Below are positions 27,245 to 35,453 of a DNA stretch of 39,707 bases, piece after piece. Below the pieces are notes generated by a model. That model saw only the letters and a program-made list of their open reading frames with translations. It searched no databases and was not told where the DNA came from. Origin of the DNA: Candidatus Zixiibacteriota bacterium (GTDB lineage: Bacteria > Zixibacteria > MSB-5A5 > DG-27); contig JAUWHO010000018.1 in assembly GCA_030605835.1 (NCBI GenBank), positions 1-39,707 of the forward strand. The letters are read 5' to 3'. The first letter of the stretch is position 1. Every line of letters begins with the position of its first letter. A program made the translations under genes and the position numbers.

Positions 27245-27519
27245 TGTAGCCCAGCTTGTCCTACGTAGCCCAGCTTGTCCCAAGCTGGGCTTCTCCTCCA
27301 GAATACAACTCAAATCGTAGTGCGGGGAATTCATCCCCGCATAACCATAGGTGGGATAAATTCCCACCCCTACGAGTTTCTTAGAATAAATAGGTCGGGC
27401 ATTTCCTACGGATCCGTGTGGACCTGCCCGGCAGCCCTGCACGAGGATCATCCATCACAAAAAGACCCCGTAGCCCAGGTTGTCCCCGGTAGCCCAGCCC
27501 AGCTTGTCTCAAGCTGGGT
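27245..27519. repeat. Island of short perfect hairpins, hutU downstream region
   Basis: Distinct perfect inverted repeats occur side by side: GCCCAGCTTG-TCC-CAAGCTGGGC (27268-27290), TGCGGGG-AATTCAT-CCCCGCA (27321-27341), GGTGGGA-TAAAT-TCCCACC (27350-27368), and a second copy of the first type (27498-27518). None has a T-run. Together with the tandem repeat and the terminator these fill the 473-nt gap 27117-27589; no gene is seen. Confidence 0.75.
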
Positions 27520-27530
27520 TTCTCCTTCAA

Positions 27531-27567
27531 AAACAGAAAACCCCTCCCCCAAACAAGGGAGGGGTTT
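27531..27567 (-). terminator. Terminator after the tandem 640-aa cargo genes
   Basis: Arms AAACCCCTCCC (27538-27548) and GGGAGGGGTTT (27557-27567), 8-nt loop. On the minus strand it is followed by TTTTCTGTTTTT. It begins 23 nt beyond the stop at 27590. Confidence 0.85.
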
Positions 27568-27589
27568 CTGATTGTCCTTGAAAGACAGT

Positions 27590-29512
27590 TTACTTCAGCA
27601 GTGCCATCCTCTTCATGGAGGTATGATCTCCAGCGGTGAGCTTATAGAAGTAAATCCCGGAAGATGCGCCAGAGGCATTCCAGATGACCGAATAGCGACC
27701 CGCAGTCTGGATGCCGTTCACCAAAGTGGCAACCTTCTGACCACTGAGATTGTAAACATCCAAGTTCACATCCGAGGCCTTCGGCACCTGATAGGTGATC
27801 GAAGTCTTGGCGTTGAAAGGATTGGGGTAGTTCTGCGCCAGGATATACTTATCCGGCAACCTCGATCCAGCGTAGTCTTCATCCTCCACGCCGACGAACT
27901 CCGTCCACTCCACCAGCAGCCTTATTGCCTCGTCGGAGGTCTCACGATGACGATCAGGGGCTAACATTCCAGTGTACTCGAAACCGCGATTACTGCGCGG
28001 GGAGGCGTAGGTACCATCAGCGCAGAAAGCGAAGGTACTCTGGCTTTCATGAATCCCGAGCGCCCATATTCTAGTGTTGGGGTTCACAATGATGTTCTCG
28101 TCCGTGAAATCTACGATTTTCCACTGGAAGAACTCACTCCATGGGATATAGACAATCCTCTCCGCGATGAGGTTGCCGGGATTGCCGAACTCATCCTGCT
28201 CCACTATGTGGACTACCAGGTTGCCACCGGAACCACCAGCCACGCCCTGGATTGGCACGCGCACCTCCTTTATCAGGAAGGCATAGGGACCACGAACCTC
28301 GAACTCATTCGCGTAGCCACTGTAATCACCGTTCCAGGAACGGCACTCTTCGAGGATAGTATCATCCCACAAGAACACAGCTTCGGTTCCGAGCCCGTTG
28401 AACTCCAAAACCCGCAGCTCGAAAGTCTTGCGGTTGTTATTCAGCACCTCGTCCATCACGTAAAGCCGGAACTCTACCGCATACTCCCCGGTTATGGTGG
28501 TGGTCAACTTCCGCGAATACTCCACCCACTTCGATTCCTGAGCATCGAGAGAAGCGATGATGACAGTATCTCTCATCAGCTCTGTTCCCTCAGGATCACG
28601 CACTATCACCCGAGTCTCGATATCAGTCTGGGGGTGGGTACCGTTGTTCTTGTACTCCGCCTTCAGGGTGACCTCATCTCCAGAGTAGTAAACCTCTGCC
28701 CGGGAGCCTACCGACATAGCATTTAAAACCCCCAGATCGTAGAACTCAAAGAGGGTATCCGGCTCCGCGTGAAAGCGGATCGCCAGGCTGTCGTGGAACA
28801 CGTTTCCTAAAGGCATGCCGCCAAAGCAGTACTCCAACCCCACGGTGCCGCTGACGTCCTCTATGCCGATAACGTAAGTCACTCCAGAAGAATTGTAGCT
28901 GCCGTGCTGTTCACCGTACATAAAATAGATGGTGCTGTCGGGCCTGGTGAGAATCAGCTGAAAGGTGTGAGTACTGTCAACGGTGTTCGGGTCGGCGAAG
29001 AACTCCGGGACGTTTATCCACGAGACCACGAAGCTGTCCTGACCGTCAGACCAGTACCACAGTTCCCCGTCACCACGGCTGTAGTCGATGTCGCCGGCAA
29101 TAGGACACAACAGGTTATTGGGCCTCGACTCGCTCGGAAGAGGGCTGAAGGGATGGGAATAGTTGTCGTTGTCGGTGAAGGAGATATAGCCATTGGAGCC
29201 GATGTAGCAGTGGTCCACAGTGTACCAGTAGTAGTCGAAGTCGAAACCGACATCGAAGGGACCAACGACGTTATCGTCCCCCATCATGCTGGTGATCTCA
29301 ACCGCTCCCGGCTTGGCGGTAATGTCGACCCACTGGTAGTCGGGACCACCGGCGGAGTCGTTGTCAATCCAGGTGTAACCGTAAGCGTCGGGGCCTCCCC
29401 CTCCGGTGACGAGCGGGGGATCGCTTTTCACGCCGACATTGCTGGCCGCAAATAGGCTACCCGCCCAGAGGATAAAGGTAGCGGCTAAAACGGCCATCAG
29501 TATTCTTTTCAT
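27590..29512 (-). CDS. T9SS-secreted surface protein, tandem paralog 2
   Basis: 640 aa with a signal peptide (MKRILMAVLAATFILWAGSLFA). Residues about 27-250 form a beta-rich domain with many aromatic and Asp residues (YGYTWIDNDSAGGPDYQW, GFDFDYYWYTVDHCYIGSNG). Residues about 256-385 form a CARDB-like/Ig module (VTLKAEYKNNGTH, ETRVIVRDPEGTELMRD). A third beta domain follows, and the last 90 or so residues are a T9SS type A domain (LAQNYPNPFNAKTSI, SSGIYFYKLTAGDH, ALLK). No enzyme motif is visible. It is a close paralog of the gene 36 nt upstream, and the pair share one terminator. AGGAG precedes the ATG by about 10 nt. A structural or adhesive surface role is an inference. Confidence 0.85.
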   Translation of the reverse strand: MKRILMAVLAATFILWAGSLFAASNVGVKSDPPLVTGGGGPDAYGYTWIDNDSAGGPDYQWVDITAKPGAVEITSMMGDDNVVGPFDVGFDFDYYWYTVDHCYIGSNGYISFTDNDNYSHPFSPLPSESRPNNLLCPIAGDIDYSRGDGELWYWSDGQDSFVVSWINVPEFFADPNTVDSTHTFQLILTRPDSTIYFMYGEQHGSYNSSGVTYVIGIEDVSGTVGLEYCFGGMPLGNVFHDSLAIRFHAEPDTLFEFYDLGVLNAMSVGSRAEVYYSGDEVTLKAEYKNNGTHPQTDIETRVIVRDPEGTELMRDTVIIASLDAQESKWVEYSRKLTTTITGEYAVEFRLYVMDEVLNNNRKTFELRVLEFNGLGTEAVFLWDDTILEECRSWNGDYSGYANEFEVRGPYAFLIKEVRVPIQGVAGGSGGNLVVHIVEQDEFGNPGNLIAERIVYIPWSEFFQWKIVDFTDENIIVNPNTRIWALGIHESQSTFAFCADGTYASPRSNRGFEYTGMLAPDRHRETSDEAIRLLVEWTEFVGVEDEDYAGSRLPDKYILAQNYPNPFNAKTSITYQVPKASDVNLDVYNLSGQKVATLVNGIQTAGRYSVIWNASGASSGIYFYKLTAGDHTSMKRMALLK

Positions 29513-29548
29513 CGTTAAATCACTCCTGAAAAGATTGTTTAAAGTCGT

Positions 29549-31471
29549 TTACCTCAATAATGTCATCCTCTTCAAGGAGGTATGATCTCCGGCGGAGAGC
29601 TTATAGAAGTAAATCCCGGAGGCTGCCTCGGAGGCATCCCAGGTGACCACGTGCTGACCAGCAGTTTGAATACCGTTCACCAGAGTGGCAACCTTCTGAC
29701 CAGCGAGATTGTAAACCTCCAACTTCACATCCGAGGCCTTCGGCACCTGATAGGTGATCGATGTCTTGGCGTTGAATGGATTCGGGTAGTTCTGAGCTAA
29801 CAGGTAAGTGTCCGGCAACCTGCCTCCAGCGTAATCCTCATCCTCCACCCCGACAATGTCTGTCCACTCCACCAGAAGCCTTATAGCGACATCCTGGGTC
29901 TCCCGGTTGCGGTCCGGAGCTACCATCCCGGTGAACTCGAAGCCGCGGTTGCTGCGCGGCGAGGTGTAGGTGGCATCGTGGCAGAATGTAAAGGTGGTTT
30001 CTGTCGCGTGGATTCCGACCGCCCAGATCTTCTCGTTGGGGTTGACGACTATGTCATCGCTGGTCAAGTCAATGTACGTCCACTGGAAATACTGATTCCA
30101 CGGGATATAGAGAATCCTCTCCGCGACGATGTTGCCGGGGTTGCCGAACTCGTCCTCCTCGTATATGCGGACTATCAGGTCGCCGCTGGAACCGCCACTG
30201 GCGCCCTGGATCGGTATGTGAGCCTCCTTTATCAGGAAGGCATAATCGCCGCGAACCTCGAACTCGTTCGCATAACCGCCCGAATCGCCCTGCCAGGAGC
30301 TGCAGCTTTCGAGGGTGGTGTCATCCCACAAGAACACAGCTTCGGTTCCGAGCCCGTTGAACTCTAAGACCCGCAGCTCGAAAGTCTTGCGGTTGTTGTT
30401 CAGCACCTCGTCCATCACATAGAGCCGGAACTCTATTGCATACTCCCCGGTTATGGTGGTGGTCAACTTCCGCGAATACTCCACCCACTTCGATTCCTGA
30501 GCATCGAGAGAAGCGATGATGATGGTATCTCTCATCAGCTCTGTTCCCTCGGGATCACGCACTATCACCCGAGTCTCGATATCGGTCTGGGTGTGGGTAC
30601 CGTTGTTCTTGTACTCCGCCTTCAGGGTCACCTCATCTCCGGAGTAGTAAACCTCCGCCAGGGAACCCACCGACATGGCGTTCAAAACACCCAGATCGTA
30701 GAACTCAAAGGTCGGATCCGGGTCGGCGTGGAAGCGGATGGCCAAGTCCTCGTGGAATACGTTTTCGAAAGGCATGCCCGTTTTACAATACTGCAACCCC
30801 ACGGTGCCGCTGACATCCTCGATGCCGATGACATATTCACCGCTGCCACCCTCGAAGTGACCCTTCTGCTCTCCATACATAAAATAGACGCTGCTGTCAG
30901 CCTGGGTGAGGATCAACTGGAAGGTGTGAATGCTGTCGTCAGCGTTGGGGTCCGGGTAAAACTCCGGAACCTCTATCCAGGAGACCACGAAGCTGTCCTG
31001 ACCGTTGGACCAATACCAGCACTCCGGATCCCCGCGAGTGAAGTCGATATCTCCGGTCAGGGGGCACAACAGGTTGTTGGGCCTCGACTCGCTGGGAAGG
31101 AAAGAGAATGGGTGGGCGTAATTGTCGTTGTCGCTAAAGGAGACGTATCCGTTGGAACCGATGATAACCTCGTCCACCGTATACCAGTAGTAGTTGAAGT
31201 CGAACCCGATAGCGAAGGGACCACAGTTGTTGTCGTCCCCCAGAAACCGGGTCACCTCCACCGCTCCCGGTTTGGTGGTAATATCAATCCAGTTAAATGT
31301 CGGGCCACCGGCAGAGTCGTTGTCAATCCAGGTGTAACCGTAAGCGTCGGGACCTCCCATACCGGTGACGAGCGGGGGATCGCTTTTCACGCCGACATTG
31401 CTGGCCGCAAACAAATTGCCGGCCCAAAGGGCAAATGCCACAGCCAGAAAACACACTAATAGCCTTTTCAT
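29549..31471 (-). CDS. T9SS-secreted surface protein, tandem paralog 1
   Basis: 640 aa, the same length and domain order as its downstream neighbour: signal peptide (MKRLLVCFLAVAFALWAGNLFA), aromatic beta domain (GYTWIDNDSAGGPTFNW), central CARDB/Ig-like module, a further beta domain and the T9SS tail (LAQNYPNPFNAKTSI, SGIYFYKLSAGDH). The central module differs from the paralog at only about four positions, while the regions on both sides differ much more. This points to gene conversion or strong local constraint. AGGAG lies 7 nt before ATG 31471. The 213-nt gap upstream (31472-31684) has an isolated SD-like AAAGGAGGTG without a usable start codon and the protease-gene terminator. Confidence 0.85.
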   Translation of the reverse strand: MKRLLVCFLAVAFALWAGNLFAASNVGVKSDPPLVTGMGGPDAYGYTWIDNDSAGGPTFNWIDITTKPGAVEVTRFLGDDNNCGPFAIGFDFNYYWYTVDEVIIGSNGYVSFSDNDNYAHPFSFLPSESRPNNLLCPLTGDIDFTRGDPECWYWSNGQDSFVVSWIEVPEFYPDPNADDSIHTFQLILTQADSSVYFMYGEQKGHFEGGSGEYVIGIEDVSGTVGLQYCKTGMPFENVFHEDLAIRFHADPDPTFEFYDLGVLNAMSVGSLAEVYYSGDEVTLKAEYKNNGTHTQTDIETRVIVRDPEGTELMRDTIIIASLDAQESKWVEYSRKLTTTITGEYAIEFRLYVMDEVLNNNRKTFELRVLEFNGLGTEAVFLWDDTTLESCSSWQGDSGGYANEFEVRGDYAFLIKEAHIPIQGASGGSSGDLIVRIYEEDEFGNPGNIVAERILYIPWNQYFQWTYIDLTSDDIVVNPNEKIWAVGIHATETTFTFCHDATYTSPRSNRGFEFTGMVAPDRNRETQDVAIRLLVEWTDIVGVEDEDYAGGRLPDTYLLAQNYPNPFNAKTSITYQVPKASDVKLEVYNLAGQKVATLVNGIQTAGQHVVTWDASEAASGIYFYKLSAGDHTSLKRMTLLR

Positions 31472-31645
31472 TGTCTTGCTCCTGAAACGTTAATTGGTTA
31501 TTGGTTCGGACTATCGAACAGAAACTGAATTTGCTTTGCTTCACCTCCTTTGGAAAGACTCATATACCTGAGCCCTTTTGAATTTTATTCTGAATTGCTA
31601 CGAATTACCATCAGCTGAGCTTTCAACACCCTTTCGTTACAAACC

Positions 31646-31674
31646 GGGGAAGCGGATAATCAATCCGCCTCCCC
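31646..31674 (-). terminator. Hairpin terminator after the subtilisin gene
   Basis: Arms GGGGAAGCGGAT (31646-31657) and ATCCGCCTCCCC (31663-31674): 12 bp with one mismatch and a 5-nt loop, 10 nt past the stop at 31685. The minus-strand T-run is weak (GGTTTGT), so termination may be partial. Confidence 0.6.
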
Positions 31675-31684
31675 ATTTTCGACT

Positions 31685-34600
31685 TTATCTTAAAAGCAAC
31701 ATTCCTCGGGTCTGAGTGAAATCAGAAGCTTCCAGGCGATAGAAATAAATCCCACTCGAAACCGAAGCCCCAGAGCCGTTCTCACCTTTCCAGTCAACCT
31801 GATGATAACCGGCCGACAGTCTCTCATCCACCAAGGTCACCACCTCCCGACCGAGGAGGTTGAAGACCTTCAACCTAACCTGGCTCTGAACCGGGAGCGC
31901 AAAGTGAATTATGGTCGTGGGGTTGAACGGGTTGGGGTAGTTTTGAGACAGACTGAACCCCGAGGGAAGCTCCGGTGTGGTCCCCTCCCAGGCGGAGGTG
32001 GGCGGATAGTCGTACTCGATTTCGTAGTTGTGGGTGCGAGCCTCTTCGTGACCAAAGCAGATCCACTCGAACAGATCCTTGCTGGCGGTATATTTGTAGT
32101 CGATCACCGCCAGGTTATTTTCGATGTCCTTCAGCCCTACGACTATCTCCAGATCGCCGTCCCTTTCCAAGTGGAAGACAGCGGGACTGCCGTTGAGGCT
32201 CACCGACCCGACGTCAATGGGGCAATTGGGCAGAAGCTCGCCATCCTCACCCCAGGCATAGATCTTGGCCTTGCCATCTATCACAATGATGTCTTTCCGG
32301 GAATCGCCATCCAGGTCGCAGACTATGGGGTTGCAGGTCATGTATGCATCGGCTGCCTGAGGCCAGCCCGGGTGCCTGTCTCCGGTGTAGTCCAAAACGT
32401 GGACGGAGTCGTCGTAAGAAGCAATGATAATCTCCAGCTCAGGGCCATCGTCGATGTTGGCGACCGTCAGAGCCGACCTGATCTGGCCCGACCCGGCGTA
32501 GACATTGTCCCATCCGCTCATTATGGTGCCGTCCCCCTCGAAGACCACCACTCTGCCACTGTTGTCTGCAATCACCACCTCCAGATCACCGTCGGCGTCG
32601 ATATCACCTATGGCCGGGGTGGCGTATATCTTGTCCTCGAATTTGTACGACCAACCGTCGGGACCACCGTCGGCCTCAAAGACATAGAAGTTCGAGTCCA
32701 AGGAGGCACAGGCGATCTCGTTAACCTCATCGCCGTCTAAATCCCCGATCGCCGCCGAACCCCAGAACGAGCCCACGGTTGTATCCATGAGCACCGCCCC
32801 AGCCCCGTCCACGATGTAAAGGTGACCGGTGTACGAACCCTCGTAGGTAGTGACAACAATCTCCAATATGCCGTCGCCGTTGAAATCACCCAGCGACGGA
32901 GAGGAGAAAACCATCCCGCTCAACGCCACCGGAAAACTGCTCAGAGGTTGGCCATCATAGCTGAAGGCATAAAGACCGCCACTCTTGTCCACCGCGACCA
33001 CCTCCAGCACCGAGGGATTTCCGTCTAAGTCTCCAACTGCGGGGGCTCCGAGAATATCACCGCCCATGCGAACCGGCCATCCGTCGAAGCGGCTGGCATC
33101 GGGGTTGAAGACGTAGAGGGAGTCATTATAACATCCGACGATGATCTCGTAGTAATTATCCTGGTCGATGTCTGCAATCGCCGGGGAGCTCTCGATATAA
33201 CCCGAGAGGGTGACCGGCCAGTTTTTCTGGTAGAGGGAAACTAAAACATCAAAATAGCGGTCCACCGCTCCATCCGGATCGAAGCTGAGGTGCAGCGTCA
33301 TCGGCACCTCTCCCATCAAGGCCTCCTCATCGACTGTGACCCGGAAGGGATCGGAGGCGTTGCTGGCCCCTCCCCCGGAGGGAACGAGGCCGAACTCCGT
33401 GACCGAATCTGTTACCACCAGATTCCCACTCGTGCGCAGAGTACCAACCACATTGATGCCATCCGCACCGGAGTTGAAGAGGGTGACAATTATCTCCCCG
33501 GACTCGCCGGGATTCAAGACCCCGTCGCCGTCTCCGGAGACCTCGTTGGTCTCCACCTCGGTGATCACGAAGTAGGGGAAGTCATCGCCACCGATGGCCC
33601 TGTAAGCGTTGATTCGCCCGGTACCCAGCTGGCCACGATAACTGGGGTTCAAGTGGTCAATGCTGTCGGTGGTGGCCTTGATGATCTGGGTGAGCTCATC
33701 CGGTCCCCTGGTGCTGTCCTGAGCTACAAGCAACGCCAGAGTTCCGGAGGTGATCGGTGCGGCCATGGAGGTACCGCTCATGCGAGCATATCCACTCTCG
33801 GCCCAAGTCGAGTAGATGTTTACCCCCGGCGCGCTGACGTCCACCGAGTCTCCCCAGCTGGAGAAACCGGCCTTGCGATCGTTCTGATCCGTCGCCGCGA
33901 CCGAGATGACGTGCTCGTAGGAGGCGGGATAACGCAAGAAGCTGTTGGCCTCGTTGCCGGCGGAGGCCACCACCTGGGTGCCGTTGTCGTAAGCCCTGTT
34001 GATAATCTGCTGGTAAGTGTACTGGTAGCTGCCACTGCCCCAGCTGCAGTTGACGATGTCGGCGCCCTGGTCGGAGCAGTATGTGATGGCGGCATAGACC
34101 GCGACCAGCTGGCCGGAGGAATTGGCGCCCTTGCCAGCGATGATCCTGGCGGAGAAACCGATTCCCGCACCTCCAACCATGTTGTCGGTCACCTCAGCGG
34201 CATCTCCGGCAACCCCGGTCCCATGCTGGGGGTATTCCTCCGCAGGATCGGGGTCGTTATAGGCACAGTCCCAGCCGAGGACATCGTCCTCAAAGCCATT
34301 GCCGTCATCATCCTCCCAATTCAGGTCACCGCCGCTGGATTCGGGGAAGTTATCGAAACGGCCATTATGGTTGATATCCTCCAGCTCGTTTATCCACATA
34401 TTGTCTTCCAGGTCGGGATGATACCAGTAAACCCCGGTGTCGGAAATCCCAATGATTGCGGTTTTGGTCTTATCCCCGCGGACATAGTCCCAGGCCTCGT
34501 AAGCCTGGATCTTCTCCAAGAACCACTGGTCATCTATGGAAGGATCGTTGGGGACGTAATCCGGCTCCGGAACGATGTAAGGGTCGACCCACTCCAGGCA

Positions 34601-34975
34601 GTCATTCTGGAGATAATCGGCGATTACGTCGAATATATCATCTCCGGAGGAGACCGTGAAGATGTAAAGCCTATCCATGAACTCCTTGAGGATGGGCGAC
34701 TTCAGCTTCCCCGGATAAAACGGTTCGATCCTGGTGACAAGATGTTTAAAGCTGAGCTCATCCAGGCTCGCCACTCCGGAGAGCGCAATCCCGGAGGAAA
34801 AGTTCTCAGTGGATAAAAGCGGCTCTCCGGGCTTGATGGTCACCAGCATCTTGTCCAAAATGTACTTGGAGCCGTCCGGAGTCTCTCCGATAAGCTCCCT
34901 GGCGAAAGTATTGCCTCCCATGAGAAACACTGAAACTAAGACTATCGAAAACAGCAACTTGACGTGACTTCGCAT
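31685..34975 (-). CDS. Subtilisin-like (S8) serine protease with propeller and T9SS sorting domain
   Basis: 1096 aa. A signal peptide (to about residue 25) and a propeptide (about 30-130) precede the S8 catalytic domain. Catalytic residues are Asp179 (GISDTGVYW), His251 (YPQHGTGVAG) and Ser403 (MSGTSMAAP), with the oxyanion Asn341 (ASAGNEAN). Between Asp and His are two calcium-loop-like stretches (DINHNGRFD, DDDGNGFEDD). An Ig-like domain follows near 465-590, then a VCBS/FG-GAP-type propeller (about 595-950; AIADIDQDNYYEI, GDFNGDGILEI, GDIDADGDLEV). The tail is a T9SS type A domain (LSQNYPNPFNPTTI, SSGIYFYRLEA). GGAGG precedes ATG 34975. All active-site residues are present, so an exported, self-activating protease acting on extracellular protein is expected. 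Confidence 0.95.
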   Translation of the reverse strand: MRSHVKLLFSIVLVSVFLMGGNTFARELIGETPDGSKYILDKMLVTIKPGEPLLSTENFSSGIALSGVASLDELSFKHLVTRIEPFYPGKLKSPILKEFMDRLYIFTVSSGDDIFDVIADYLQNDCLEWVDPYIVPEPDYVPNDPSIDDQWFLEKIQAYEAWDYVRGDKTKTAIIGISDTGVYWYHPDLEDNMWINELEDINHNGRFDNFPESSGGDLNWEDDDGNGFEDDVLGWDCAYNDPDPAEEYPQHGTGVAGDAAEVTDNMVGGAGIGFSARIIAGKGANSSGQLVAVYAAITYCSDQGADIVNCSWGSGSYQYTYQQIINRAYDNGTQVVASAGNEANSFLRYPASYEHVISVAATDQNDRKAGFSSWGDSVDVSAPGVNIYSTWAESGYARMSGTSMAAPITSGTLALLVAQDSTRGPDELTQIIKATTDSIDHLNPSYRGQLGTGRINAYRAIGGDDFPYFVITEVETNEVSGDGDGVLNPGESGEIIVTLFNSGADGINVVGTLRTSGNLVVTDSVTEFGLVPSGGGASNASDPFRVTVDEEALMGEVPMTLHLSFDPDGAVDRYFDVLVSLYQKNWPVTLSGYIESSPAIADIDQDNYYEIIVGCYNDSLYVFNPDASRFDGWPVRMGGDILGAPAVGDLDGNPSVLEVVAVDKSGGLYAFSYDGQPLSSFPVALSGMVFSSPSLGDFNGDGILEIVVTTYEGSYTGHLYIVDGAGAVLMDTTVGSFWGSAAIGDLDGDEVNEIACASLDSNFYVFEADGGPDGWSYKFEDKIYATPAIGDIDADGDLEVVIADNSGRVVVFEGDGTIMSGWDNVYAGSGQIRSALTVANIDDGPELEIIIASYDDSVHVLDYTGDRHPGWPQAADAYMTCNPIVCDLDGDSRKDIIVIDGKAKIYAWGEDGELLPNCPIDVGSVSLNGSPAVFHLERDGDLEIVVGLKDIENNLAVIDYKYTASKDLFEWICFGHEEARTHNYEIEYDYPPTSAWEGTTPELPSGFSLSQNYPNPFNPTTIIHFALPVQSQVRLKVFNLLGREVVTLVDERLSAGYHQVDWKGENGSGASVSSGIYFYRLEASDFTQTRGMLLLR

Positions 34976-35055
34976 TGCTTTCCTCCAAGTGGTTTAGCTG
35001 ATGATTGAAAACCAGAATTCAAATCTTAACTAACTTGAGAAACTCCTTCAGACGA

Positions 35056-35120
35056 TGATACCTCCTCCTTACGGCTCGCGAATTGCCTGAGTATCAAGAG
35101 GTGAGCCGGGTGTGACCTCT
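35056..35120 (-). ncRNA. Candidate kissing-hairpin leader of the subtilisin mRNA
   Basis: On the minus strand hairpin A pairs AGAGGT (35115-35120) with ACCTCT (35097-35102) over a 12-nt loop. Hairpin C pairs TGATAC (35091-35096) with GTATCA (35056-35061) over a 29-nt loop. The loop of A holds CGGCTC (35103-35108), and the loop of C holds its exact complement GAGCCG (35072-35077). An SD-like AAGGAGGAGG with no start codon is embedded in the C loop. It does not match a riboswitch class I know. Existence as a functional RNA is inferred from pairing only. Confidence 0.35.
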
Positions 35121-35159
35121 CTAATCTCGCTTACCTAACTTTCTTTCCACCATCGTTTT

Positions 35160-35187
35160 AAGATAAGTCATAATCCTTATAAGTCAA
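35160..35187 (-). promoter_or_regulatory. Promoter of the subtilisin gene with 8-bp direct repeats
   Basis: Minus-strand TTGACT (35182-35187), 16-bp spacer, TATCTT (35160-35165). Two copies of TGACTTAT (35163-35170 and 35179-35186) sit 16 bp apart over the -10 and -35. They could be an operator. The leader would be about 180 nt. With the candidate RNA this covers the left part of gap 34976-35453; 35190-35417 shows nothing recognisable. Confidence 0.45.
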
Positions 35188-35417
35188 GACCTTTTTCCCC
35201 TCAGACAAGCCCGCTGCAGGCTCCTTATTGGGGCAAATTATGTGCCGCAGGACAAGTCAGCCTCACTCCCTCGGGGCGTCGTCAAATGACGTTGGAATCC
35301 AACAGTTAACTCCCCTCCCACGACGTTGTCCCACCTTATCTTCTATCTATCACCCCCTTTTGAGATTGTCTTGTGCAACTTCATTCAAATCCTCTGCAGC
35401 CATTTTCAACCGTCTAA

Positions 35418-35446
35418 TTGACTAAATATCAGTCAGCAGCTATATT
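35418..35446 (+). promoter_or_regulatory. Promoter of the GT39/TPR gene (leaderless)
   Basis: TTGACT (35418-35423), 17-bp spacer, TATATT (35441-35446). A start seven to eight bases past the -10 falls on the ATG at 35454. Confidence 0.6.
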
Positions 35447-35453
35447 TTTTCGA

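Noticed and set aside
30593-31459. 288-codon plus-strand frame
   Set aside because: Antisense to the first 640-aa cargo gene; the same kind of shadow appears opposite its paralog.
31323-31544. Small minus-strand frame beginning GTG right after AAAGGAG
   Set aside because: The GTG has no spacing from the SD-like motif, and the frame runs into the cargo gene out of phase; the peptide is Cys/Arg-rich without likeness to a known protein.
33290-34816. 508-codon plus-strand open frame opposite the subtilisin gene
   Set aside because: The minus strand encodes a complete S8 protease with all active-site residues; the antisense protein has no recognisable domain and no good ribosome site.
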